NCBI RefSeq assembly: GCF_025151995.1
Contig: NZ_CP102290.1
Coordinates: forward strand, 1,550,001 to 1,614,000
DNA length: 64,000 nucleotides
Source: Ruminococcus gauvreauii
GTDB taxonomy: Bacteria; Bacillota; Clostridia; Lachnospirales; Lachnospiraceae
Reading direction: 5' to 3'
Shown here: piece after piece, positions 52,201 through 58,288 of the stretch
How the letters are laid out: each line of letters opens with the position of its first letter
How positions within the stretch are numbered: the stretch's first letter is position 1
Notes under the pieces: model-generated
Database searches by the model: none
Told to the model about the DNA's origin: nothing
The model's input: only the letters and a program-made list of their open reading frames with translations
Program-made: the position numbers and the translations under genes

Positions 52201-52603
52201 GCACTCCCTCAGGAAGAGCGTCTTCCTGTGCCAGCTGAAGCTGTACGGACATAACATCATTTTCAAATGTATAATTCGTCTGACCTGTAACAGGACCCTC
52301 TGTCTCCTCAACACTTTCCAGGACCTGAGGCTCCTCCGCAGAATAGGGAGACTCGTCATTATCTACTATCGCCGTATCCGCTCCCTGAATTACCGTTTCT
52401 TCTTCAGCAGATGGCACCGCTGCCGGTTCCTCTGCAGGTGCTTCCACAGGTTCTTCTACAGCTTCCTCCGTAATTTCTTCGGGAATAGTCTCAACATCCG
52501 CCGCTTCTTCTGCACTTCCGAATACATCGAGCGGTATAGCGGAAAGTACCATCAGCAAACTTAAGATCAAGGCCATCCATCTCTTACTTGTTTTCCATTT
52601 CAT
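46220..52603 (-). CDS. Giant secreted adhesin/matrix protein (2127 aa) with fibro-slime, pilin-type and VWA domains
   Basis: Signal peptide (ALILSLLMVLSAIPLDVFGS), an acidic Glu/Ala/Pro stretch (about 30-110), two related N-terminal beta-domains (near 110 and 290), a fibro-slime/PA14-like domain near residue 880 (DFRGDDDVWVFIDGIKVLD), Spy0128-type pilin domains near 1000 and 1150 (DSVTVSKEISNYDDG), a Cna-B/SpaA-type domain near 1300 (SFVKTDSGDNILPGATFTL), a von Willebrand A domain from about 1445 with the metal-ion site DASGSMD, and pilin-type domains after about 1730. Such Spy0128/Cna-B domains often form internal isopeptide bonds. It has no LPxTG-like motif and no C-terminal membrane helix, ending in AAAVNKFNQ, so how it is held at the surface is unclear. 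Its promoter is P2. Confidence 0.9.
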   Translation of the reverse strand: MKWKTSKRWMALILSLLMVLSAIPLDVFGSAEEAADVETIPEEITEEAVEEPVEAPAEEPAAVPSAEEETVIQGADTAIVDNDESPYSAEEPQVLESVEETEGPVTGQTNYTFENDVMSVQLQLAQEDALPEGVQLQVTPIDDYVIDENTSDEVRALKAKYDDIVNLLKDVKDEDGNPVDGFYAYHAELISNGEVYQPQGEVNMLMTYKEAALPEAFKGESKLRAMNVKMLQYTTAQDEAGNMITVLDDREEHLTAFNFADNTKGSVSEYGFNAYNLSDFVIAWTGQDQTTEFTCTDDNQEVTVTATLSQPGILPRGVELKATKVVDENELAAVESMMADQTEEDKELAGFVTYDIRFEKDGVEVEPTGEVNVSLQFNETAKPETTDGEVTELPDDASADDIEVYHLKESADTNEIEVQKLDNAVVETVGNAEVSKTEFATDSFSYFVIKWSSNTKYVYCVDEEGNTIGENISLGSLSVTNDSDDGTNISSLANEIDGYTFLRAYKASSASSSSKSEVVKLYYKSSGKNKGFYYKTSNYSSWTRFGSNDNLYFEYRAEGAVKEYCSEEIIKFSESNQRVQIFGSKDDVNSGGTEIRFYVFVDDTNKGYYTRRFQDSDVAFYVNPSAGYSLESIQLNSKKDLSGVGRGTYANQNPNDTINLSDVRGIQINLKSKEANVSKIDTVDGRADGISMGLYNYSSAINSPSVAADGFYFHNNVGGVDGPNNAGTATYTHTSNQRVHQEYLKNNLSENGYPLLTSGDSLEYLFESGTAVTAYNGLSGLFQKDENGYYYYDSSNHHAQLNQENNWLDVYNARLSPLQSSFNYGNFLPFNSLPATARDNTLSSVDGGRAATDYWFGMNIGMNFYQPKNGEINGEDMVFDFRGDDDVWVFIDGIKVLDLGGIHDKKEGSINFKTGVVKAEGIDDTTIAARYEAAYREANPRANQAKVTEYLDGIFNKDRDGSYTSFKNFSSHSMEFFYLERGGGAANCKISFNMRPLPTDSVTVSKEISNYDDGAYSDVEFAFKLYAETEAGNGSFEAVMPGTEYTLRKADDTTEIKTVDGDGTFKLRHGEQAQFSGMTQGQKYYVEEVGLSSEAYDEVVIESAGIVNQDGDSVVGEDQTTIRSEELTIGTDTIVNFKNRCAATNMKHLLIQKTVAGGVTDDTYTMRVTLGGELYRGTYKVGATYDAALAGESLTTNNGRISLKSGQIAVIIGNAAVSAGGETTRGIPSGTSFKVEEINLDPDNYLAPEFTVVNSVSYTADSISSQNGYDGYASGVININKNAKAVVTNKTSSVDLSFVKTDSGDNILPGATFTLTNSSNTVIGTETSGRNGMVTFSGVSTGTYTLTETQSPDGYVTPDSVWTVTIAVEDDGTGSVYLKDAEGNEVGKLDVSGEEFYQIHNFTEDEYLEKNLDYDKQVELLDWNERTYGITLSATSKITEQVKTTPYDIVLVLDASGSMDNNFYTFTPYSGSGTPTSGSYYVKTTSGIYQQASRDKNRNQYYYYDTASERNIYVTNAQLYSRSYGGDKKNDALENAATLFLDMVRESSPDSRMGVVYFAGSATTKRSDGNELLRVGNDSSYTTLNSWVNNVPKSGATNASAGMGNAKAIYDGTKNRETVDQVEGRKNLVIFLTDGVPTTGNTFNNDVASGAVANARAIKTTHNATIYSLGIFDSANTSGQISSGSIKQIDDYMTGVASSSDYYMTADSVESLENLFESIGSSLGKTITADIVDTIDKRFELAEGEEARLTAAGVTVTHNADGSTTLTWPNAAIQAAKGEEPGWKSGETPIVIRAKDGYIGGNDVTTNGSDSRIDSEIGTVYFEQPTVNVKAELKINNAETTIFLGDTVPTDEAILKRLFDSGYTIGRDGGELKASDFVKEWYKDEACSQPVTLEDMARIAPTDTQKFYLKVTYDAGAPTEESTGRTDGNIAGGDDHIVTAVNSDTKNYKDKEYGVYTVYVVDGQLTITKKIDEQYTHIKPINANQSFVFKIQKYAVNADGSRGDLVNTFYEVINFNANESGTEKTKTISGLSKGYYTVTEETEWSAKYDLVSQVDNFEENTDECVDLYIGKKLESSNDKLSFYGVGNTEENEKHANVLVASTEFTNNVDREWKWLSDTAAAVNKFNQ

Positions 52604-52681
52604 TGGTAATCCTCCTTCAACTTCTGCTATCTATGATCTCCAGGACGACATAAGCATCCTATACACTCAGTTTATGTTTAT

Positions 52682-52714
52682 ACTATAGCAAGCCCAAGTC
52701 ACAGAGCGGTCACA
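52682..52714 (-). promoter_or_regulatory. SARP-type promoter P2 (giant adhesin)
   Basis: Minus strand TGTGAC (52709-52714), 5 bp, TGTGAC (52698-52703), 10 bp, TATAGT (52682-52687). Confidence 0.9.
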
Positions 52715-52739
52715 ATATCCTGAATTCTCAAATAAAAAA

Positions 52740-52767
52740 ACAGAAGCTCATAAAAAAAGCTCCTGTT
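52740..52767 (-). terminator. Terminator of the SARP/TWQG unit
   Basis: Minus strand ACAGGAGCT and AGCTTCTGT arms (one G-U pair) around a T-rich loop, followed by seven T, just after the stop of the 142-residue gene. Confidence 0.8.
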
Positions 52768-52770
52768 ATC

Positions 52771-53199
52771 TTAAGATCTGTATTTTTCCATGCAGGAAAT
52801 GATCTGAAGAATATCTTCAAAATTTCCGATCATATTTCCCTTCTTGTCTTTTAAGATTCCCTGCCACGTCGCATGCCTTCTGCTGACGATCAGGATATCA
52901 AATGTTCCAATTTTCCCCTGTTGTCCGATAATATCTTCTGTCTCTCTTAAAACCGGCGGTTTCATCACAAAAGAGGAACGTTGGCTTTCACCGTCAAACA
53001 TTCTTTTGTTCTGGTAAGACTGCGGGTACCCTTTTTCATCGAAAAGCTTATCCGCCTGCGCAATCATCTCCATAAAGTCCTCAAACTCTATCACTTCGCT
53101 CTGCAGAGGAGAATATGCACGCCCTCCCATCTTCACATCATCGTATCGGTCAATGCATACACGCAGAGAATTCAACATATAGTCCTGCCTCGGCTCCAC
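52771..53199 (-). CDS. Small protein with TWQG module, partner of the SARP gene
   Basis: 142 residues; GTG start at 53199 with AGAGGAG 8 bases upstream, 15 bp after the SARP stop codon. No known family recognised. The N-terminal half contains an acidic helix (VIEFEDFMEMIAQADKLFDE); the C-terminal half has FDILIVSRRHATWQGILKD followed by MIGNFEDILQIISCMEKY, which resembles the small protein at 41599-41790. No signal peptide. Its tight pairing with the SARP regulator suggests a cytoplasmic regulatory partner, but this is inference. Confidence 0.7.
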   Translation of the reverse strand: MEPRQDYMLNSLRVCIDRYDDVKMGGRAYSPLQSEVIEFEDFMEMIAQADKLFDEKGYPQSYQNKRMFDGESQRSSFVMKPPVLRETEDIIGQQGKIGTFDILIVSRRHATWQGILKDKKGNMIGNFEDILQIISCMEKYRS

Positions 53200-53214
53200 T
53201 CGTCATTCTCCTCT

Positions 53215-54420
53215 CTAAACCGTCATACCTGCCATTCCAATTTCACTTAAACTGTAGTGAACGCTGTAACGGCTCCACTTTTGGGTATCAAAAAACCTGG
53301 TCAGCAGGCGTTCGATCACCATTTTTCCAGTCTCATAGGTACAGGTCGGAAGCAGAATCACATACTGTGCCCCGCTGTATTTCGATGCAACATCCCCTGC
53401 ACGAAGGCACCTGAGCGTAACTCCAAGATGTTCCATCCCTTTTTTTAAAGAAAGCAGATATTCCTCACTTCCGGGCTCCAGTTTCCCCGGCGGTTCCAGC
53501 GTGACAAGCGCCACATAGACAGACATGCCAAAACGCTGTGCCTGCCGTGCCTGAAGCCGGTAAATCTCACGGAAAATACCATATTCGCAGACAAAAACTC
53601 CCTCCGGCCTGCTTGCCTCCAAAAGGTCCTGCTGTATGGTTCCGAGATCAAGCTCCTGCTCATTTGTCTCCTTCAGAAGTCTTTCATACGCCTCCTGCAG
53701 TTTTCTGGATGGTCTCACACCCAGATTCTCATACAGAATATCCACAGCCTTGGAATAGTGTTCCAGGGCAAGTTTGTTCTTACCCTGCGCCTCCAGTGAC
53801 TGGATCATCAGATAATGAAGCTCTTCGTCAAGAGAATCCAAAGAAATAGCCCTTTTACAGGCCGCTTCCATCTCTTCATACTGTTTGTTTTTATAATGAA
53901 TCTCAGCAACGATTTTTACCAGGCTCAGATAATGGGAATGATAGTATGTCGATAACGATATTGTCCAGTGTTCCAAAGACATTTTGGGAAGAAGTGTGCC
54001 TTTATACATCTGCACTGCATTTTGGTAACATTCCATCTGTTCCTCGCCGGATGCCATCTTTCCCTTTGTATACCAGGAGTCAAATTCTTCACAGTCGAGC
54101 CAGATCGGTATATCCGGGTTCCAGTAGTATGTTCCTCTTCCTGTTAGAATGTAATCCTCCTCGCCAAGGTTCTTCTTCAGGGTGTTGCGCAGCCGGTACA
54201 TCAGATTTTTCAATGCACCGGCGCGGTTGTCACTCTCATCATCGTCCCAGAGCGCATCACCCAATTCCTGTATCGTTATGTTCTTTTTATGATTCAACAG
54301 TATGTACGTTAATAATTTTGTAATCTGATCCGAACGTATAATATCATCATCCAGAACCCCTTTCGGACCAGTCATCTGGAATCCGCCAAACATCGTAACC
54401 TGAATCGTTGTTTTTCCCAT
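53215..54420 (-). CDS. SARP/BTAD-type transcription activator
   Basis: 401 residues. Residues 1-100: OmpR-like winged helix (VTMFGGFQMTGPKGVLDDD, SDQITKLLTYILLNHKKNIT, NLMYRLRNTLKKNLGEEDYI). Residues about 105-250: the all-helical bacterial transcriptional activation domain (RAISLDSLDEELHYLMIQS, ALEHYSKAVDILYENLGVRP). Residues about 265-401: a region resembling a degenerate GGDEF or sensor domain (FREIYRLQARQAQRFGMSVY). SARPs bind two direct repeats 11 bp apart just upstream of a -10 and recruit RNA polymerase. Four such sites lie in this locus, so this is their likely regulator. Confidence 0.93.
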   Translation of the reverse strand: MGKTTIQVTMFGGFQMTGPKGVLDDDIIRSDQITKLLTYILLNHKKNITIQELGDALWDDDESDNRAGALKNLMYRLRNTLKKNLGEEDYILTGRGTYYWNPDIPIWLDCEEFDSWYTKGKMASGEEQMECYQNAVQMYKGTLLPKMSLEHWTISLSTYYHSHYLSLVKIVAEIHYKNKQYEEMEAACKRAISLDSLDEELHYLMIQSLEAQGKNKLALEHYSKAVDILYENLGVRPSRKLQEAYERLLKETNEQELDLGTIQQDLLEASRPEGVFVCEYGIFREIYRLQARQAQRFGMSVYVALVTLEPPGKLEPGSEEYLLSLKKGMEHLGVTLRCLRAGDVASKYSGAQYVILLPTCTYETGKMVIERLLTRFFDTQKWSRYSVHYSLSEIGMAGMTV

Positions 54421-54462
54421 TTCAGTAAGACCCCTTATTTACTGCTTCATCAACATACTCTC

Positions 54463-54491
54463 TCTATAATAATATATAATAACCAGCGCAA
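54463..54491 (-). promoter_or_regulatory. Candidate promoter of the SARP gene
   Basis: Minus strand TTGCGC (54486-54491), 17 bp, TATAGA (54463-54468), about 40 bp before the ATG. No TGTGAC repeats are present, so the regulator gene does not appear to be self-activated through this promoter. No strong terminator separates it from the upstream anchor-protein gene, so read-through from P1 is possible. Confidence 0.4.
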
Positions 54492-54544
54492 GGATGCAAG
54501 CAGTAATTCCAGGCAGGCTGCAGTACAATAAGCGTCATGAATTT

Positions 54545-55570
54545 CTAAAACAATTTATTCTTTTTCTTCAGATATATCAATGCTGCCGCTCCGATCAGAC
54601 ATACAATTCCGGCTCCGCCCAGTCCATATACCACAGGTGAAATTCTGCTGTCGTCCTCCGAAGGCTTATCCGCAAGAGGAACCTCTTCATCCTGAATCGT
54701 TGTCGTGTCATCGCCGCCTTCATCAGCTCCCTGCGGATTTTCTGCTAATGGTACATCTTCATCCGGAATCGTCGTTGTGCCTTCATCCGTGCCAGTTCCT
54801 TCATTTGTTGTCCCGGCTGTATCTGTGGTTCCGGTTGTATCAGTAGTTCCGGTTCCTGCTGTGTCTGTTGTTCCCGTTGTGCCGGTGGTTCCGGTTCCTG
54901 CCGTACCAGTAGTTCCTGTTGTGGCGGTCGCTCCCGGTACTGTTACTGTTGTTGTACCGCCCGGCACTGTCACAGTTGTCGTTATTCCCGGAATCGTAAC
55001 GGTATTTGTTATATCTTCTGCCGTAGAGGTGTACAGGAAGATAATTTCCTGTCCGTCTTCTGTAACAGTCACTCTTGCGCTCGGAGCACTCTGCAGCGCA
55101 TATCCTTCTACTTCTCTCGCATATAAAGGAATCTCGGTTCCTGCATTCGTTATTCCAACTATCGGCGAGGAAACATCATTTCCTTCATCATCCATGTAAC
55201 GCACCGTGTACTCAATACCGTCGGCTATTCTTCTATATTTTGCTACGTATGTCGTTTTCTCTGTTACCGGTGTGTTAAGATCAATTTCCCATCCCGAAAA
55301 TATGTATCCTTCATCTACTGCAATATCCAGAGAAGCAGCTCGTGCACCAACTTTACTGCCCGGATCATTCAAGCCCAGTTCGTAAACAACTTTATCGCCC
55401 TCCGCTGATACCAGGCCATCCGTTTCTGCACCTGCTGTATTGAACGTACCATGTGACCCTGCCCTGAACACCACTTCGTAGGATGCGGCAGCTTCCACAC
55501 TCGCCAGACACATCATAAACATCAGGCAGAGGCTGATCGACGCGGCAATGATTTTTTTCATTTTTTTCAT
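54545..55570 (-). CDS. Cell-surface protein with InlB/MucBP-like repeats, Thr-Gly-rich stalk and membrane anchor
   Basis: 341 residues. Signal peptide (IIAASISLCLMFMMCLASVE), an InlB-type repeat (GYIFSGWEIDLNTPVTEKTT), a MucBP-like segment (YTVRYMDDEGNDVSSPIVG), then a stalk made of Thr/Gly/Ala/Asp repeats (about 215-270), two IPDEDVPLAENP/IQDEEVPLADKP motifs, a transmembrane helix (VVYGLGGAGIVCLIGAAALI) and a KKKNK tail. No LPxTG motif. Second partner of the P1 unit, 3 bases after the previous stop. Probably displays a binding domain on a flexible stalk outside the cell. Confidence 0.82.
   Translation of the reverse strand: MKKMKKIIAASISLCLMFMMCLASVEAAASYEVVFRAGSHGTFNTAGAETDGLVSAEGDKVVYELGLNDPGSKVGARAASLDIAVDEGYIFSGWEIDLNTPVTEKTTYVAKYRRIADGIEYTVRYMDDEGNDVSSPIVGITNAGTEIPLYAREVEGYALQSAPSARVTVTEDGQEIIFLYTSTAEDITNTVTIPGITTTVTVPGGTTTVTVPGATATTGTTGTAGTGTTGTTGTTDTAGTGTTDTTGTTDTAGTTNEGTGTDEGTTTIPDEDVPLAENPQGADEGGDDTTTIQDEEVPLADKPSEDDSRISPVVYGLGGAGIVCLIGAAALIYLKKKNKLF
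54785..54935 (-). repeat. Coding repeat: Thr-Gly/Thr-Asp stalk
   Basis: Imperfect 9- and 12-base units (GTTCCGGTTGT-like on the plus strand) translate to TGTTGT/TDTAGT patterns in the anchored surface protein. The units keep the reading frame. Confidence 0.8.
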
Positions 55571-55572
55571 CT

Positions 55573-56307
55573 CTATTCCTCCTTACTGCCTTTCCGTTTC
55601 CGATAGACAACCAGTCCGATGATAACTGCTGCTCCCAGCACCAGGATACCCGCATATAAGCCAAGTGTCGTTGTATCTCCCGTCTTGACTTTTGATGCAA
55701 TGTTGGAGACTACACGCTGAACAGTAGTCGCTCCCTTTTTGTAAACTGTTTTATCTTCCCCTTTTTTTGTTTCGGTTGTCGTCGTGCCTTCATTTTCCGG
55801 CGGATTATCTACCGCAAAAATGAATTGAATATCTGTCTGCTGATTTTCATACCCCACATCGCTTGGAAGTGTCTCATCGACCTCAAGTGTCATCTCTACA
55901 TTTGCCGATTCTCCTTTAGAGAGATCAGCCAGCATCAGGCTGTCTTCCATCGCACCGCTACTCAGTTCCCTGAGTCCCTGAATCGTACCGCTGTAAAGTT
56001 CTGTCCCGTCACGCGAGATGGTAATGATGAATACCGCATCGGCATCGCCCAGCTCGTCGGTAGCTGTTGTCTTCATGAAGAACCGCATCCTCTCACTGTC
56101 ATTGTTCGTGAGCGTGATTTTCTGAGTTCTTACCTCACCTGGAGCAATATCTTTAAAATTCTCGAAGATACTGCTGTTTCCATCAACAAATATAAATTTT
56201 TCAGCATCTCCTTCATAGCTTACGTTAAAGTCTTCTGCGAAAACAATTGTATTCATAGACAGCAGCAGGGTCAGCATTGTAAGAATTGCTGTTATTTTCT
56301 TTCTCAT
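55573..56307 (-). CDS. Sortase-substrate-like surface protein (VKTGD)
   Basis: 244 residues. Signal peptide (ITAILTMLTLLLSMNTIVFA), a beta-sandwich with FKDIAPGEVRTQKITLTNND and AVFIITISRDGTELYSG (a TasA-like or camelysin-like core), then a Thr-rich linker, the motif VKTGD followed by TTTLGLYAGILVLGAAVIIG and a basic KRKGSKEE tail. This is the layout of a wall-sorting signal, with KTGD like the PKTGD/LPxTG group. No sortase gene lies in the window. Middle gene of the P1 unit. Confidence 0.85.
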   Translation of the reverse strand: MRKKITAILTMLTLLLSMNTIVFAEDFNVSYEGDAEKFIFVDGNSSIFENFKDIAPGEVRTQKITLTNNDSERMRFFMKTTATDELGDADAVFIITISRDGTELYSGTIQGLRELSSGAMEDSLMLADLSKGESANVEMTLEVDETLPSDVGYENQQTDIQFIFAVDNPPENEGTTTTETKKGEDKTVYKKGATTVQRVVSNIASKVKTGDTTTLGLYAGILVLGAAVIIGLVVYRKRKGSKEE

Positions 56308-56319
56308 AATTAACCTCCT

Positions 56320-56988
56320 CTACTCCTCTTCTATCGATACGATCGTTCCGCTTGACGCATCAATGTCTACACCAAGACCCCACTCAGACATAATCGCGTC
56401 CGCCGCTTTCTCTGTATCAACCGCCCCGCTCTCCAGCTTAGGAACCTGAACTTCTTCAGTATCCACATCAATACGTACTTTTTTCCCTGCATAAGTGTCC
56501 TGTTCGCTATTAGAAATATTTGCGATCGTATATGCATCCATTAACTCTGTAGTTTCTTCGTGCGCATCTACCGGAGTTCTATAATAGAAGTAAACATCTT
56601 CCCCATTATCATCCGCCTGTATGATCCAGTCGCTGCCTGTTCCTGATTTAATTTCCTGTCCGTCCTTCTTCAGCATAATGTATGAAACATCGCCGTCAGG
56701 CATCTTTTCTTCCCCATTATACCAGCTTTTATTTATCCGCACCCTCAGATATGAAATATAATCTCCCGTATTCGTTACGGTAACCGGGTAAGCGAATTCG
56801 TCGCCGGGCATAGCTTTCTTGACATGCTCTTCTGCATTAAGCTCGATGCCCATATCGTTCGTATTCATCCTGGTAACGGCTGTTGTTGAATATCTCGGGG
56901 CTGCTACGATCCCTGCTGTCGCCATTCCTGCGATGAGGACTGCAGCTCCGACTACTGCAATTTTCTTCGGATTCATTTTCTTCTTCAT
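56320..56988 (-). CDS. Divergent TasA-like secreted protein (first gene of the P1 unit)
   Basis: 222 residues. Signal region KIAVVGAAVLIAGMATAGIV then AAPRYSTTAVTRMNTND. The mature part resembles camelysin: EHVKKAMPGDEFAYPVTVTN, YISYLRVRINKSWYNG and VYFYYRTPVDAHEETTE. Lacks the GGTLAY motif. Start ATG at 56988 lies about 72 bp downstream of the P1 -10 box. Its place ahead of two anchored proteins suggests a surface fibre subunit or nucleator. Confidence 0.8.
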   Translation of the reverse strand: MKKKMNPKKIAVVGAAVLIAGMATAGIVAAPRYSTTAVTRMNTNDMGIELNAEEHVKKAMPGDEFAYPVTVTNTGDYISYLRVRINKSWYNGEEKMPDGDVSYIMLKKDGQEIKSGTGSDWIIQADDNGEDVYFYYRTPVDAHEETTELMDAYTIANISNSEQDTYAGKKVRIDVDTEEVQVPKLESGAVDTEKAADAIMSEWGLGVDIDASSGTIVSIEEE

Positions 56989-57059
56989 ATATCTATATTC
57001 CTCTCTCCTTATTCAGATTCGGCCAGGGTCACTGTACACTAAGTTTACTATATACTTGA

Positions 57060-57092
57060 ATTATAATCATGCGACGTCACAAGTCAGTCACA
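57060..57092 (-). promoter_or_regulatory. SARP-type promoter P1 (surface-protein unit)
   Basis: Minus strand TGTGAC (57087-57092), 5 bp, TGTGAC (57076-57081), 10 bp, TATAAT (57060-57065). The best -10 of the four. Confidence 0.9.
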
Positions 57093-57152
57093 CAAACGCT
57101 TTTTTCCTGAAAATATTGTGTGATTTCTATAAAAAACAAGCTGAAAACAAAT

Positions 57153-57180
57153 AGACCCCGAAGAAAATGCTTCGGGGTCT
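57153..57180 (-). terminator. Terminator of the first URO-D/transporter unit
   Basis: Perfect 11-bp stem AGACCCCGAAG/CTTCGGGGTCT, loop of 6, then ATTTGTTTTC on the minus strand. The stretch 57181-57277 shows only an inverted repeat around GGAGCACTCC. Confidence 0.85.
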
Positions 57181-57277
57181 GGAGGGTATTGTTCCGGACG
57201 GACGGAATACTAATACTCGTCTTCCGGAACCGCACAGGAGCACTCCTGTGCAAAAAATGCATGCTGCATGGCAAGCC

Positions 57278-58270
57278 TTAGATATGATAATGTTCCTTGT
57301 TATACTGTGCAATCTCATCACGGATTGTTTCTATCACTCCCGGATAGATGCTTCCCGGTCCGCCGTATGTCAGGCAGGGGATAAAGGAACCACCGGGTGC
57401 ATACGTGTCGCAGGCGCGGCGCACTTCGCGGCGCACGCTCTCTTCTGTCCAGTCTGAACGGTCAATCTCTGCATTGATGCCGCCCATCAGAATCATGGAG
57501 CCATCCAGCTCTTTCTGGAGGACACACAGATCATTATCCGGGATCACTCCCTGCCAGATCTGAACACCGATTTCAGCCATATCTTTTACGATATTTGCGC
57601 AGTAGCAGTCAGCATGATGAATCACCGTCACTCCCTGCTCCCGCAGATAACCGTACAGTTTGCGGTAGCGCTCTTTGAAGAATTCGCACCAGGTATCATA
57701 GTTGACAAACAGACTGTGTTTTGTTCCCCAGTCGTCATGATGGATGATCACTTCCGGCTTCATATTTTCGATCAGCAGTCTCACATACGTCATACGCACT
57801 TCCAGAAGTGCATCAAGAAGATCATGCATAGCCTCCGGCTCTTCCAGAAGATTGATCAGGGTATCTTCGAACCCCATAAGGAAATGAAGTCGTTCAAAGA
57901 GACCTGTCGCCATAATGCTGGTCACCAGCTTTTCATTTCGGTCAACCTGTGCCACCATTTCCGCGTTCAGTGTCCAGTCCAGATCCATCGCCGCATAGTC
58001 TGGCAGTTTCAATTCGTTTCTCCAGTTCGTGATGTCTTTGATCACTTTATTTTCTTCCGTCACATGCGGCATCCCGCCCGGCTGATTTTCCGGCCAGATG
58101 ATTGTCGTACCGTAGATGTCTTTGATTTCCTGCCCCTGGATTCGGATACCGCGGTCCAGATCCGTAATCGGATCATTTCGGATCACCGCAAATGCCTCAT
58201 AGTCATTGACCAGCCGGTCAGGATTATCTTTATTGACAGTACGGATGAAGTTTTCTTTTGGTGTATACAT
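57278..58270 (-). CDS. URO-D-family protein (methyltransferase-like), copy 1
   Basis: 330 residues, ATG at 58270 with AGGAGG upstream. Uroporphyrinogen-decarboxylase fold as used by the methylcobamide:coenzyme-M and O-demethylase methyltransferases (MtaA/MtbA type): VTSIMATGLFERLHFLMGFED, the metal-site-like HHADCYC, and MGGINAEID. Sits just after the transporter gene in the reading direction. Its true methyl donor is unknown; haem synthesis is unlikely because the family residues differ from HemE and the neighbourhood is catabolic. Confidence 0.82.
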   Translation of the reverse strand: MYTPKENFIRTVNKDNPDRLVNDYEAFAVIRNDPITDLDRGIRIQGQEIKDIYGTTIIWPENQPGGMPHVTEENKVIKDITNWRNELKLPDYAAMDLDWTLNAEMVAQVDRNEKLVTSIMATGLFERLHFLMGFEDTLINLLEEPEAMHDLLDALLEVRMTYVRLLIENMKPEVIIHHDDWGTKHSLFVNYDTWCEFFKERYRKLYGYLREQGVTVIHHADCYCANIVKDMAEIGVQIWQGVIPDNDLCVLQKELDGSMILMGGINAEIDRSDWTEESVRREVRRACDTYAPGGSFIPCLTYGGPGSIYPGVIETIRDEIAQYNKEHYHI

Positions 58271-58288
58271 AAACAACGCCTCCTAACT

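Noticed and set aside
46673..52564. Several long open frames on the plus strand inside the giant adhesin gene and the TasA-like array
   Set aside because: They lack ribosome sites and recognisable domains, and are antisense shadows of well-supported genes.
54785..54935. Repeat region as a CRISPR array or minisatellite
   Set aside because: Units are short, imperfect, without spacers, and keep the reading frame of a Thr-Gly stalk.
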